A stretch of 50,652 bases of DNA from Woeseiaceae bacterium (GTDB lineage: Bacteria > Pseudomonadota > Gammaproteobacteria > Steroidobacterales > Woeseiaceae): assembly GCA_021773035.1 (NCBI GenBank), contig JAJFKU010000058.1, forward strand, positions 1 through 50,652, given 5' to 3'. Positions 17,377 to 26,335 of the stretch are shown here, piece by piece. The notes under the pieces were generated by a model that was not told the origin of the DNA, searched no databases, and saw nothing but the letters and a program-made list of their open reading frames with translations. The translations under genes were made by a program, and so were the position numbers. The first letter of the stretch is position 1; each line of letters starts with the position of its first letter.

Positions 17377-18636
17377 GTGCGGCGCTACGCGATTGTCGGT
17401 TGCGGCATTATCGGTAGCTATTCAGCGCTGTACCTGAGCCAGCGGCAGCCCGATGCCACAATCACCATCGTCGACAGGAATCCGTATGCCTACGACAACG
17501 CGTCCTGCGGCAATATGGGTGGCTTCGCAAGCTGTGAAGTCCGACCGCTTGCGACGGTGAGTAATATTCTTCGGGGTCTGGGCTGGATGCTCGATCCTCT
17601 GGCACCCTTTACGCTGAGACCGAAAAGCATACCGGGTCTCGCACCATGGATATCCCGGTTCGTGCGCTCGGCGATTACTCCCGGACATACACAGCACGTC
17701 ATAGACGCACAACAGGCGCTCATGTCAAAGGCATACGAGGCGCATCAGCAGATGCTCGCCGGCACCGGGCTGGATGACCTGATCAGCGAAGACGGTACCC
17801 TGGTTGTCTACAAGAATGAGAAACGACGGCGTAAGGACTGGGATAGTCGTTGGCGATTATTCCGCGAGCAGGGGAAATCTTGCGCGCTTCTCACCGAGGA
17901 TGAACTTCATGATCGTCTGCCGGCGCTCAGGCGCTCGATCAGGCACGGCATTCATGTCCCGGCAATCAGGTACTGGCGGAGCCCGGCGCGCTTGCTTCGC
18001 GGCCTGCACGAGCTGCTGCATGCAAGGGGAGTGGTTGTCGTCAGTGGCGATGTGCAGAACGTCGAGCTCGACAGCGACGGTACCGCCAGGCGTTTGATAC
18101 TGCAGGGCGGCGAAGCCTTGGAGTTCGAACATTTAACGGTGGCAGCCGGCGCCTGGTCAAAAGCGCTTTGCGCGGACATCGGAGACTTCGTGCCCCTCGA
18201 CAGCGAGCGCGGTTATTCAACGACGCTTCGTCAGAACCGGCTGAATATTCGCAATCTACTGCTGTTTCCCGACGATGAGTTCGTCGCGACACCGATGGAG
18301 GACGGCCTGCGCCTCGGCGGCACGGTCGAACTCGCGGATTTCGAGTGCCCGCCCAACTTCGGCCGTACCGACATACTGGCTACGACGATCAAGGACTATT
18401 TTCCCGAAGCGGATACGTCAGACCGTGACGAGTGGATGGGGAATCGACCATCCCTGCCGGACGGCCTGCCCGTTATCGGTCGAAGTCCGACCTGCTCCAA
18501 TGTGTGTTATGCGTTCGGCCACGGCCACGTTGGCATGACTCAGTCGGCGATCACGGGGCGCCTCGTCGGTCAACTGATTGGCAGACAAACGCCGGAACTC
18601 GATATCACCCCGTACTCGATCGCCCGCTTCGCCTGA
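17377..18636 (+). CDS. FAD-dependent D-amino-acid dehydrogenase-like oxidoreductase (DAO family)
   Basis: A 419-residue DAO-fold flavoenzyme. The N-terminal FAD motif GCGIIGS follows a beta strand at once from GTG 17377, which lies 2 bp after the MFS stop. The middle resembles DadA-type proteins (AAGAWSKALC), and the C-terminal FAD-binding segment GLPVIGRSP precedes a GHGHVGMT motif typical of D-amino-acid dehydrogenases. It would oxidatively deaminate an amino acid to a 2-oxoacid, passing electrons to a quinone or oxygen. Last gene of the 11.6-18.6 kb plus-strand operon. It abuts the minus-strand operon exactly: stop codons meet at 18636/18637. Confidence 0.86.
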   Translation: MRRYAIVGCGIIGSYSALYLSQRQPDATITIVDRNPYAYDNASCGNMGGFASCEVRPLATVSNILRGLGWMLDPLAPFTLRPKSIPGLAPWISRFVRSAITPGHTQHVIDAQQALMSKAYEAHQQMLAGTGLDDLISEDGTLVVYKNEKRRRKDWDSRWRLFREQGKSCALLTEDELHDRLPALRRSIRHGIHVPAIRYWRSPARLLRGLHELLHARGVVVVSGDVQNVELDSDGTARRLILQGGEALEFEHLTVAAGAWSKALCADIGDFVPLDSERGYSTTLRQNRLNIRNLLLFPDDEFVATPMEDGLRLGGTVELADFECPPNFGRTDILATTIKDYFPEADTSDRDEWMGNRPSLPDGLPVIGRSPTCSNVCYAFGHGHVGMTQSAITGRLVGQLIGRQTPELDITPYSIARFA

Positions 18637-18915
18637 CTAGACCGTCGGCCACGCTTTCTTTTGCGACCGTTCCGATGCTGTCGTCTGGCCGTACTTTTTC
18701 CAGCGATACAAAAAATACGGCAAGCCCAGCACAAACACGATTGCCCGCGGGCTGATGAGAAAACGCTTCAGAAACTCGACGACGTCCTGCGGAGAAACGT
18801 AAACCGTCGAGGGCATCCTGGCATCCTGGTCGCTCTCGATTACGAGCAGGCTGTCGTCCCGCCCGATTTTTCCGAACTGAAAATCGATTTGTGCCAGCTT
18901 GCTGATAACTCTCAT
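18637..18915 (-). CDS. Small protein with one membrane segment, unknown function
   Basis: A 92-residue protein I do not recognise. The N-terminal half is soluble and charged. A hydrophobic stretch near residues 57-71 (AIVFVLGLPYFLYR) is followed by a basic tail. It is likely real: ATG 18915 has a good GAGGTAAG ribosome site and lies 9 bp after the nitrilase-family gene, as fourth member of the minus-strand operon. It may anchor or assist the amidase or the FAD enzyme at the membrane, which is speculation. Confidence 0.6.
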   Translation of the reverse strand: MRVISKLAQIDFQFGKIGRDDSLLVIESDQDARMPSTVYVSPQDVVEFLKRFLISPRAIVFVLGLPYFLYRWKKYGQTTASERSQKKAWPTV

Positions 18916-18924
18916 GTTCTTACC

Positions 18925-20082
18925 TCAGTCGTCGGCCTTGCGCATTCGTCCGGTATCCTGTGCGTAACGGATGCGCTGCTCGAGAATGCCGGACATTTCT
19001 TCCACGGTCTTGCCGGCGGGTGGCATGAACTGGCCGCGAGCGTACAGCTTGTCGAGAACCTCGCGTGCGGGTCCCAGCTTGTCCGACAGAGTGCGCGGCG
19101 GCTTGCCTGACGGAAACTGATTCGGTGGATAGATGGGGCTATTGTAGATTTCGCGGAACGCCTCCGTTCTGACATCGATCCAGGTATTGTGATTGGCTCT
19201 GGATCGGTGCTCGCGAAGTGCTTCGATGTCTATGGTTGCGCCGATAACCTGCTCGACCGGATAGGGTGCTTCGCGAACCATCATGCCGGTGTAGTCGATG
19301 ATGAACGAGTTGCCCGGGCAGAACGCCTGCGGATAATAGTCGTAGTTGACGCTGCCCCAGTTCGAACCGAGCAGGTAGCACATGTTGTCGTGTGCCCTGG
19401 TTTTCCTGGTAAAGCGCCAGAAATCCCATGGATCGGAGACACCCTCGACTTCCTGCAGAGCAACGGGGTGGCAGATCACTTCACAGCCGTTGTAGCCGAG
19501 TGCCCGCGAGACTTCCGGTGTGCAGCCGTCGTGACAGGTCATCGTGCCGAGCTTGCCGATCTCGGTGTCGATGACGGGAAACAGGGACTCTATCGATGCA
19601 CCCAGCTTTTCCTGGTACTCGTCAAAAATATCGTGTGGACTCGTGCCCAGCCCGATCGATGCCGGAATATGCCACTTGTGATACTTGAGGACGACGTCGC
19701 CGTTGGGGCCAATGATAAAGGCGGCATTGAACCAGCGATCCGGGAATTCTTCGAGCTGCTCGATGACGCCGCCGCCGGCGATATAGATGCCGTATTCCTG
19801 CGCCTTCCTGCTCAGTTCATCCATCTCCGGGCCGGGAATCGTGATCGCCTTTTTCATGAACGACTCTATACCGTGTTCGCCTTTGCCGGGCGTTGTCACG
19901 CCCTGCAGGAAATACTCCGGCAAGACGACCAGGCGGGCTGGTATCTCCCAGAAATAGCCGACGCCGAAGTCGATCATGTTGAGAACGCGGTCGAGGTTTT
20001 TCTTGATACCGTCACGGTCTTCAGCAACCGTCACCTCGGGTTGAATGACGAGTGCCGTGTACTTTTCTATTGCCTTACCCAT
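18925..20082 (-). CDS. Carbon-nitrogen hydrolase (nitrilase superfamily, amidase-like)
   Basis: A 385-residue nitrilase-superfamily enzyme with the Glu-Lys-Cys triad: Glu56 (LPEYF), Lys136 (KYHKWH) and Cys183 (MTCHDG). It has the long insertions and C-terminal tail seen in aliphatic amidase/formamidase-type members; the sequence CHDG rather than CWEN argues for an amidase rather than a true nitrilase. It hydrolyses a C-N bond to release ammonia or an amine. The start ATG 20082 lies 3 bp after the stop of the FAD oxidoreductase, whose stop is part of the AGGTGA ribosome site. Third gene in the ManD operon controlled from site F. Confidence 0.88.
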   Translation of the reverse strand: MGKAIEKYTALVIQPEVTVAEDRDGIKKNLDRVLNMIDFGVGYFWEIPARLVVLPEYFLQGVTTPGKGEHGIESFMKKAITIPGPEMDELSRKAQEYGIYIAGGGVIEQLEEFPDRWFNAAFIIGPNGDVVLKYHKWHIPASIGLGTSPHDIFDEYQEKLGASIESLFPVIDTEIGKLGTMTCHDGCTPEVSRALGYNGCEVICHPVALQEVEGVSDPWDFWRFTRKTRAHDNMCYLLGSNWGSVNYDYYPQAFCPGNSFIIDYTGMMVREAPYPVEQVIGATIDIEALREHRSRANHNTWIDVRTEAFREIYNSPIYPPNQFPSGKPPRTLSDKLGPAREVLDKLYARGQFMPPAGKTVEEMSGILEQRIRYAQDTGRMRKADD

Positions 20083-20085
20083 GTT

Positions 20086-21693
20086 TCACCTGTCCTGGTT
20101 AGCGTTGGCCTGGAAATCGTGGTCGGGTTCCAGGATGTCGAAGTCTTCGAGAATTGCGGTTGCCGTATTCGTGCCCATCGCGCAGATTCCGCCGCCGGGG
20201 TGGCAGGATGGCCCTGTCATATACAGATTGACGACGGGCGAGCGGTATTCGGCGAAACCCGGAATGGGCCGGAATGCGCCAATCTGGGCCAGTACACGCT
20301 CACCGCCCGTCGTCGAGCCGTTGACGAACGACCAGTTCGAGCGTGCGAGATTCGGGCCGGTGTCGATAAATTCTGCAAGAATATTGTCGTCCGTCATATT
20401 CGTCGTGTGCCGGCGCAGATTGCGCAGCAAGACGTCACGTACGTAGGCCGGGCCGATTTCTTCCCAGTTGTCGCCGTTGACAAGATCGATCGGTACGAAC
20501 GTGTCGAAAATCATCGTGTGCTTGCCGGCGGGTGCCCGAGTCGGGTCCATTTTCGTCCAGCAGGCCGACCACAGGAAAGGGTCCGACGGCGGCACGCCCG
20601 CGGCGATCTCGCTGTATTGTTTATCGATGTCGGCCACGGTGCCGAAGATGCGCTGAAACGGCGTGGCGCTCATGTCCGGCCCGTTCCTGAATTCCGGTGC
20701 TTCGTGAAGCGCGCAGTGCGCCCGCGCAATCGTGACGTTGCCGAAGGAAAAACTCTTCACGATATCGCGTACGCGAACGTCGACTTCGTGGTCCTGCATG
20801 CAGCGCAGGAATGTCTGTTGCGGGTCGAGCGCCGTAACAACGGCGCGTTTCGCGCGAATTGCCGTACCATCGGCCAGTTCGATGCCCTTGCACTCGTTGT
20901 TTTCGATAATGAATCGATCAACGGTCGCGCCTGTCATGACCTTGCCGCCGTTGTCGTCGATGTAGCGCTGCATGGAAACCGACAACATGCCGCTGCCGCC
21001 TTCTGGTATTGCCTGGCCGTAGTAATGAATACTCGGAATCATTACGTAGAAGCCCTGCGCGGTGGCTTCCTGGTCCGGCAGGGTCTGCGGAGCCGTGGCC
21101 CAGCCGAGAATAAATGCGCGTACGTGCGGGTCTTCGAAGTTCTTGAACGTGAATGCTCGTGAACTCAGCTGGTAGTCGCGCAGTCGACGCAGGCCTTCGC
21201 TATTGTTTTCCAGGGCCTGAAACATGTTGCTGGGCGGCGACGGCGGCGAGAACATCCCTTTGACGACCCCGGCTTCGATTTCCGCGAATTCGCTGTAGAT
21301 TTCCTTGTACCGGACGGCATCCTTCTTTGAATACTCGGCAATCGTGTCGCAGGTCTTGTCGACATCCTTGTAAACAATGATGCCCTGGCCGTCGAGGTTC
21401 GGGTGACCGGTGATGTGGTCTTCGGACCAGATGTACTTCAGGCCATACTTCTCAAGTTCAGGCTGCAGCTCGTTACGGAATGCGGGATTGATGTGTATCC
21501 AAACGTGCGACGAACCGTACAGGTCGTGTTTGAAGCCGGGCTCGGTGACTTCACGCGTCAGAACACCTCCGCCGACCCAGTCGTTGCGTTCGACGACGAG
21601 CGTGCTGACGCCGTGTTTGACCAGCAATGCGGCACAGGCCAGCGCATTGTGGCCACCGCCGGCGATAACGATGTCGTAGTCGTGGTTACTCAT
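20086..21693 (-). CDS. Phytoene-dehydrogenase-like FAD/NAD(P) oxidoreductase
   Basis: A 535-residue flavoprotein of the phytoene desaturase/amine-oxidase-like superfamily. The FAD motif GGGHNALACAALL is near the N-terminus, followed by an acidic strand end (VVERNDWVGG). The C-terminal segment GPSCHPGGGICAMG is the second FAD signature. ATG 21693 overlaps the ManD stop (TGATG); an in-frame start 12 bp upstream is less likely. Members act on carotenoids, amines or other hydrophobic substrates and many are uncharacterised. Position between D-mannonate dehydratase and an amidase gives no clear substrate. Confidence 0.87.
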   Translation of the reverse strand: MSNHDYDIVIAGGGHNALACAALLVKHGVSTLVVERNDWVGGGVLTREVTEPGFKHDLYGSSHVWIHINPAFRNELQPELEKYGLKYIWSEDHITGHPNLDGQGIIVYKDVDKTCDTIAEYSKKDAVRYKEIYSEFAEIEAGVVKGMFSPPSPPSNMFQALENNSEGLRRLRDYQLSSRAFTFKNFEDPHVRAFILGWATAPQTLPDQEATAQGFYVMIPSIHYYGQAIPEGGSGMLSVSMQRYIDDNGGKVMTGATVDRFIIENNECKGIELADGTAIRAKRAVVTALDPQQTFLRCMQDHEVDVRVRDIVKSFSFGNVTIARAHCALHEAPEFRNGPDMSATPFQRIFGTVADIDKQYSEIAAGVPPSDPFLWSACWTKMDPTRAPAGKHTMIFDTFVPIDLVNGDNWEEIGPAYVRDVLLRNLRRHTTNMTDDNILAEFIDTGPNLARSNWSFVNGSTTGGERVLAQIGAFRPIPGFAEYRSPVVNLYMTGPSCHPGGGICAMGTNTATAILEDFDILEPDHDFQANANQDR

Positions 21694-22901
21694 CACCAGT
21701 TCCACATCGTGCCGTCGGACAGGCGATTTACCGGCAGGTAGGCGCGTTGGTAGGGATATTTCGCCGCCAGTTCTTCATCGATATCGACACCATGCCCGGG
21801 AGTTTCGCCGGCATACAGGAAGCCGTTGTCGAATCGATAGTCGTGTGGAAACACAGCGTCTGTTTCATCGGTGTGGCGCATGTATTCCTGGATTCCGAAA
21901 TTCGGTACCCAGGTATCGAAATGCAATGCAGCACCCATGGTCACCGGCGACAAGTCGGTTGCCCCGTGGCAGCCAGTGCGCACGTGATACATCGATGCGA
22001 AGTCGGCGATTCGTCGCAGCTGCGTAATACCGCCGGCATGTACGACCGTCGCGCGAATGTAGTCAATGAGCTGTTCCTGTATCAGATCCTTGCAGTCCCA
22101 GATCGAGTTGAATACCTCACCGACGGCCAGCGGTGTCACGGTATGGGATCGGATCAGCCGGAATCCCTCCTGGTTCTCTGCAGCTACCGTATCTTCCAGC
22201 CAGAACAGGTGAAATTCTTCCAGGGCGCGGCCCAGCCGCCCGGCTTCGATCGGGGTCAGGCGATGATGAACGTCATGCAACAGGTGCAGGTCATCGCCGA
22301 AACGTTCGCGAAGGCTGGCGAACAAGTCGGGTACGTGATTGAGGTATTTCGTCGTCGACCATGTGTTTTCAGATGGCAGGTCGGCGTCCGCAGGTTCGTA
22401 ATACATCTTGTCGCCGGAAACCCCGTAAGTGCTATCGAGCCCGGGGATACCGCACTGCGCCCGTACCGCCTTGTAGCCGAGTTCGACGTACTTCTGCACT
22501 TCGTCGCAGGTTTCGCAAATGTCGCGTCCGTTGGCATGGCCATAAACCATGACCGCTTCGCGCGAACGGCCGCCGAGCAGTTGGTACAGCGGCATGTCTG
22601 CGATCTTGCCCTTGATATCCCAGAGCGCGGTATCGATCGCGGAAATCGCGGTCATGGTTACCGGACCTCTTCGCCAGTATGCGCCGCGATAAAAGAACTG
22701 CCAGATATCCTCGATCTGCTGTGGGTCACGGCCGATGAGACATGCCGCGAGGTGGTCCTCCAGGTAGCTGGCAACCGATAATTCCCGCCCGTTCAGAGTT
22801 GCGTCACCAATACCGTGAACGCCTTCGTCTGTCTCGATTTTGACGGTCACAAAGTTTCGTCCCGGACAGGTGACGATAACTTTCACATTGCTAATCTTCA
22901 T
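21693..22901 (-). CDS. manD: D-mannonate dehydratase (ManD group of the enolase superfamily)
   Basis: A 402-residue enolase-superfamily enzyme that dehydrates D-mannonate (or D-gluconate in some members) to 2-keto-3-deoxygluconate. The residues known for ManD fall at the expected positions: metal ligands Asp210, Glu236 and Glu262, catalytic Arg147 and Tyr159, His212 (HDVHH) and His312 (GCHG). The C-terminal DGTMWNW is characteristic. I chose ATG 22901; an in-frame start 30 bp upstream only adds unrelated residues. First gene of the minus-strand operon; operator F lies 72 bp upstream. The matching KDG-kinase-like gene is 24 kb away at 46222. Some ManD members have very low activity, so substrate remains open. 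Confidence 0.92.
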   Translation of the reverse strand: MKISNVKVIVTCPGRNFVTVKIETDEGVHGIGDATLNGRELSVASYLEDHLAACLIGRDPQQIEDIWQFFYRGAYWRRGPVTMTAISAIDTALWDIKGKIADMPLYQLLGGRSREAVMVYGHANGRDICETCDEVQKYVELGYKAVRAQCGIPGLDSTYGVSGDKMYYEPADADLPSENTWSTTKYLNHVPDLFASLRERFGDDLHLLHDVHHRLTPIEAGRLGRALEEFHLFWLEDTVAAENQEGFRLIRSHTVTPLAVGEVFNSIWDCKDLIQEQLIDYIRATVVHAGGITQLRRIADFASMYHVRTGCHGATDLSPVTMGAALHFDTWVPNFGIQEYMRHTDETDAVFPHDYRFDNGFLYAGETPGHGVDIDEELAAKYPYQRAYLPVNRLSDGTMWNW

Positions 22902-22972
22902 CAAGGTCCGCCTGGATGATTTGCAGGTCAACAGGATGTCGGCACAGCTGCAACATGTACCGGACTTAATAA

Positions 22973-22986
22973 GTTTATATATAAAC
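22973..22986. promoter_or_regulatory. Candidate MarR operator, site F
   Basis: GTTTATATATAAAC, a 14-bp perfect inverted repeat around the shared 12-mer (22974-22985), upstream of manD (start 22901) in the divergent region with the aminotransferase operon. Confidence 0.65.
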
Positions 22987-23072
22987 CAAAGGGAAATCTA
23001 TCCCCCTGAAATCGGTCTGCAGCCTTTATTGTCTTTTGCGTAGCCTATATTTGGATAGCTTCGACTATTTAG

Positions 23073-23084
23073 TTTATACTTAAA
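23073..23084. promoter_or_regulatory. Candidate MarR operator, site G, overlapping a -10 box
   Basis: TTTATACTTAAA, flanked by G and C to make GTTTATACTTAAAC; two mismatches to the shared palindrome, both at the centre. It contains TATACT (23075-23080), a likely -10 box for the aminotransferase-ALDH-MarR operon, so a bound regulator would cover the promoter. Confidence 0.5.
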
Positions 23085-23100
23085 CGAAATTACTCGAATA

Positions 23101-23114
23101 TCCATACTTAAATC
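23101..23114. promoter_or_regulatory. Operator half-site-like sequence, site H
   Basis: TCCATACTTAAATC repeats the right half of site G (ATACTTAAA) 28 bp further on and ends 11 bp before the aminotransferase ATG. Only one arm matches, so it could be a weak second site or chance. Confidence 0.3.
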
Positions 23115-23125
23115 AAGGTTTCTCC

Positions 23126-24253
23126 ATGTCCACTGACCTCCACAGACGGTTACCTCCAGTGCCTGAAAAAGGACCTGTACCCGCACCGCTGAACCAGCTT
23201 CAGAGCATTGCCCCGTACCAGCAGGGGGACAGCAAGATCGAAGGCAGATCGTCTGTTATCAAGCTCTCCAGCAACGAGGGCTGCTTCGGCCCCAGTCCTG
23301 CCGCAGTGCAGGCTTACAGGAGCGTGGCTGATGAACTGCACCGCTATCCGGACGGTGCGCAAACCGCTTTGCGGCACGCTATTGCGAAAGTCCACAATCT
23401 GGACCCGGCACGAATCGTCTGCGGCAATGGCTCCGAGGAGTTGATCGGGCTTCTGATGCGCTGCTTTCTGGGCGAAGATCAGGAATTGCTGTTATCTGAG
23501 AACCACTTTGTCATGTGTTCTATTTACGGCAAGGCGCAGGGCGCGAAGATCGTTTTGGCGCCGGAAGTTGATTTCACGACCAGCATCGATGAAATATTAC
23601 AGCGGCTTACGCCGCAGACAAAAATGATCGCCGTTGCCAATCCCAATAATCCGACCGGAACCTACCTGCCGAAGAGTGAGATCGAGCGTTTGGTCGCTGC
23701 GGTTCCCAGGGACGTTTTGATATTGCTCGATGGCGCATACGCAGAGTACGTCGAGAATGACGACTACGACGCGGGTGCACGATGGGTGGAAGCTTGCGAC
23801 AATGTAGTAATGACTCGAACGTTTTCGAAAATGTACGGTCTTGCCGGGATACGAATCGGCTGGGCCTATGGGCCTGCCGCGATCATAGAAGTGCTGAATC
23901 GACTGCGTACCCCCTTCAACACCAGCGTCGCTGCTCTTGCTGCGGCCGAAGCGGCAATTCAGGATTTCGATCATGTCGGGCGCGTTGTAGAGCACAATAG
24001 TCGATGGCAAAAAAAGTTCCAGCTTGAGCTCGGCGCGCTGGGTATTCACGTTGTTGCCAGCGTGGCGAATTTCTACCTGATGCATTTCGAAGATATTCCA
24101 GGAAAGTCGGCGGATGCAGCCGGCGCTTATTTACGCGCGCACGGTATCATTCCGCGACCCGCTGGTGATGATAGATGTTTGCGGCTGACCGTTGGAAACG
24201 ACGAGGAAAATCAATCAGTTATTGATGCTTTGACGGCATATGTCACTGACTGA
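23126..24253 (+). CDS. HisC-type pyridoxal-phosphate aminotransferase
   Basis: A 375-residue fold-type-I aminotransferase of the histidinol-phosphate aminotransferase family. Visible: LSSNEGCFGPSP near residues 47-58, NPNNPTG near 172-178, and the PLP lysine Lys235 in FSKMYGLAG followed by RIGW. It is not among histidine genes; its partners are an aldehyde dehydrogenase and a MarR regulator. HisC-family enzymes often act on aromatic amino acids, so transamination of tryptophan, phenylalanine or a related amine is possible. The start ATG 23126 follows AAGG. Its last codons overlap the ALDH start (24240). Confidence 0.87.
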   Translation: MSTDLHRRLPPVPEKGPVPAPLNQLQSIAPYQQGDSKIEGRSSVIKLSSNEGCFGPSPAAVQAYRSVADELHRYPDGAQTALRHAIAKVHNLDPARIVCGNGSEELIGLLMRCFLGEDQELLLSENHFVMCSIYGKAQGAKIVLAPEVDFTTSIDEILQRLTPQTKMIAVANPNNPTGTYLPKSEIERLVAAVPRDVLILLDGAYAEYVENDDYDAGARWVEACDNVVMTRTFSKMYGLAGIRIGWAYGPAAIIEVLNRLRTPFNTSVAALAAAEAAIQDFDHVGRVVEHNSRWQKKFQLELGALGIHVVASVANFYLMHFEDIPGKSADAAGAYLRAHGIIPRPAGDDRCLRLTVGNDEENQSVIDALTAYVTD

Positions 24254-25700
24254 TTCCGATTATGGCGCCTACATAGACGGCAGCCTTCGAGCGGGCAGTT
24301 CAAGCGAATCGATCGCCAACATCGACCCGTCCACGGGCGCGGCAATAGCTGATTACATTCCTTGCACCGAGAAGGATGTCGATGAAGCCGTAGTGACCGC
24401 GGCAGCCGCCTTTGACGATGGACGCTGGCGCACGCTCTCGCCTGCGGCAAAAAGCCGGGCAATGCAGAGACTGGCTGATCTCATTGAGGATAACGGCGAC
24501 GAACTTGCGCGACTCGAATCTCTCGAATCGGGCAAGCTTCATTCCGCCGCCCGTAACGGAGAGGTCCCGTTTGCCGCCGAGTGCTTTCGTTATCATGCAG
24601 GTTGGTGTTCGAAGCTGGAGGGAAGCAGCAAGCCACTCTCCATGGCACCGGCCGGTGAGTTTCATGCCTACACCGTGCGCGAGCCCGTTGGCGTAGTCGG
24701 CGTGATTACCCCCTACAACGGTGCATTGGTGCAGACGTCCTGGAAGCTGGCGCCCGCACTGGCGGCCGGCTGCACGGTCGTGATCAAACCAGATGAAAAG
24801 ACCCCGCTTTCTACGCTAAAGCTGGCCGAACTGGTCGTTGAGGCGGGAATTCCGCCGGGTGTTGTTAATGTAGTGACCGGTACGGGAGTTACGGTCGGTG
24901 CGGCTATCGTGCGCCATCCTGCCGTACGCAAGATATCGTTTACCGGATCCACAGAAACCGGCAAGCAAATCGGCAAGCTCGCGCTGGACGATATGAAGAA
25001 AGTTACGCTTGAACTGGGCGGAAAATCGCCTGTCATCGTTCTCGCGGATGCCGATCTCGACGCGGCCATTGCCGGTGCAACAGAAGCGATTTTCTCGAAC
25101 GCCGGGCAGGTGTGTGTCGCGGGTTCGAGATTATATGTCGAAGCTGCGGTCTACGATGACGTCGTAGATGGCATAACCGCCCGGGCTGAATCGCTGCGAA
25201 TCGGTGCCGCCAATGCCCCTGATACCGAAGTCGGCCCGCTGATTTCCTCAGCTCACCGGCAAAACGTGCTGCGTGCGATTCGCCGGGGCGTGGACGAGGG
25301 CGCAACTCTTGCGGCCGGCGGGAGCAGTGTCGATCTGGACGGCGGTTTCTATGTTGAGCCGACCGTGCTGCTTGACACCAGGCAGTCGATGGAAATCGTG
25401 CGTGAAGAGGTATTTGGTCCGGTGCTGGTAGCGTCGAAAGCGCAGGACATGCAACAATGCGTGCGCGACGGTAACGATTCCCGCTTTGGGCTGGCAGCCA
25501 GTATATGGACGCAGAACCTTGGCAAGGCGCATCGCCTTGCCGCCGAGATCAAGGCGGGCCTGGTGTGGGTCAATTGCCACGGTATTCCCGACATGGCCGT
25601 ACCGTTTGGTGGTTACAAACAGTCCGGATGGGGAAGGGAAAACGGTCTTGAAGGGCTATACGAATACACGGAGCTTAAATCAGTGATTTGTAAGCTGTAG
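24240..25700 (+). CDS. NAD(P)-dependent aldehyde dehydrogenase
   Basis: An aldehyde dehydrogenase of 486 residues, full length for the family. Catalytic Cys292 (NAGQVCVAG) and general base Glu258 (LELGGKSP) are present, with the cofactor motif FTGSTETG and the C-terminal PFGGYKQSGWGRE. It oxidises an aldehyde to the acid, possibly indoleacetaldehyde or another aryl/alkyl aldehyde. The start ATG 24240 lies inside the aminotransferase gene (14-bp overlap), implying coupled translation. MarR-1 follows after 28 bp. Confidence 0.92.
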   Translation: MSLTDSDYGAYIDGSLRAGSSSESIANIDPSTGAAIADYIPCTEKDVDEAVVTAAAAFDDGRWRTLSPAAKSRAMQRLADLIEDNGDELARLESLESGKLHSAARNGEVPFAAECFRYHAGWCSKLEGSSKPLSMAPAGEFHAYTVREPVGVVGVITPYNGALVQTSWKLAPALAAGCTVVIKPDEKTPLSTLKLAELVVEAGIPPGVVNVVTGTGVTVGAAIVRHPAVRKISFTGSTETGKQIGKLALDDMKKVTLELGGKSPVIVLADADLDAAIAGATEAIFSNAGQVCVAGSRLYVEAAVYDDVVDGITARAESLRIGAANAPDTEVGPLISSAHRQNVLRAIRRGVDEGATLAAGGSSVDLDGGFYVEPTVLLDTRQSMEIVREEVFGPVLVASKAQDMQQCVRDGNDSRFGLAASIWTQNLGKAHRLAAEIKAGLVWVNCHGIPDMAVPFGGYKQSGWGRENGLEGLYEYTELKSVICKL

Positions 25701-25728
25701 CTTAGAAACCCGAAAATTCGAGTAGGCG

Positions 25729-26226
25729 ATGACAGAAAAAAACTTATATGAATCAATACTGGAGTCGCTACCGGAGGATGCCGATCATCGTATCGCCTGG
25801 CTGGCGCTTGTAAGATGTTTTTCCAGTATCGAGCGCGTGCTGCTCAAACATTTTGCCCAGAAATACAACTCGAGTCTGCCACGTTACGATGTGTTGACCG
25901 CGCTGGCGCTAAACAGAGACGGCCTTACGATGGGCGAGCTTGCGTCCATGCTGATGGTGACCAAGGGCAATATCACCGGTGTGGTACGACGACTTGCGCA
26001 GGACGGGCTGGTGCTGAAAAACACATCCAAATCGGATCGTCGGGTTCAGTCCGTCAAAATATCTGCCAAGGGCGTGCGGCTGTGGGAAAAAATGCATGCA
26101 GACTACGATGACATGATCGCCTTGTTATTGTCGGGTCAGAGTGTCGAGCAGATTAAGGAGTTAAGACAGGCTCTCCGCCGCACGAGACTCCTGGTCGAAA
26201 AAAACTCCGTGGCCTTCAATTCCTGA
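25729..26226 (+). CDS. MarR-family transcriptional regulator (MarR-1)
   Basis: A 165-residue winged-helix regulator. Helix-turn-helix: LTMGELASMLMVTKGNITGV; wing: SKSDRRVQSVKIS with the conserved DRR. MarR proteins bind 16-20 bp palindromes as dimers and are released by small, often aromatic, ligands. It is third gene of the operon behind operators G and H, consistent with autoregulation, and precedes site I by under 50 bp. Its recognition region is nearly the same as MarR-2 (LMV-T/S-x-GNITGV), so both may read the AT-rich palindrome repeated through the window. Confidence 0.9.
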   Translation: MTEKNLYESILESLPEDADHRIAWLALVRCFSSIERVLLKHFAQKYNSSLPRYDVLTALALNRDGLTMGELASMLMVTKGNITGVVRRLAQDGLVLKNTSKSDRRVQSVKISAKGVRLWEKMHADYDDMIALLLSGQSVEQIKELRQALRRTRLLVEKNSVAFNS

Positions 26227-26264
26227 AAGCGATCGCTTGCAGTCCATCCGGCAGCGTGTGATAG

Positions 26265-26276
26265 TTTATATATAAA
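26265..26276. promoter_or_regulatory. Candidate MarR operator, site I
   Basis: Exact TTTATATATAAA 59 bp before the oxidoreductase alpha-subunit start (26336). The local context GATAGTTTATATATAAA is repeated in site K. A possible promoter TTGCAG (26237-26242), 17 bp, GATAGT (26260-26265) would put the operator over the -10 box and start point. Confidence 0.65.
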
Positions 26277-26335
26277 GTGTTATTCTCGGCAGTCGTTGTT
26301 CAGTACCGCTTTAGCGGGAGATTTCCCTATCTATT

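Noticed and set aside
18925..20082. True nitrilase acting on indoleacetonitrile
   Set aside because: The catalytic Cys context is TCHDG, typical of amidase/formamidase-like members rather than CWEN nitrilases.
19189..21162. Long open frame on the plus strand (about 657 codons)
   Set aside because: It runs antisense to the clearly recognisable nitrilase-family and FAD oxidoreductase genes, has no family resemblance, and reflects GC-rich codon use on the other strand.
23126..24253. Histidine biosynthesis gene hisC
   Set aside because: The fold is HisC-type, but no other histidine genes are near and the operon contains an aldehyde dehydrogenase and MarR regulator, so I gave no gene symbol.
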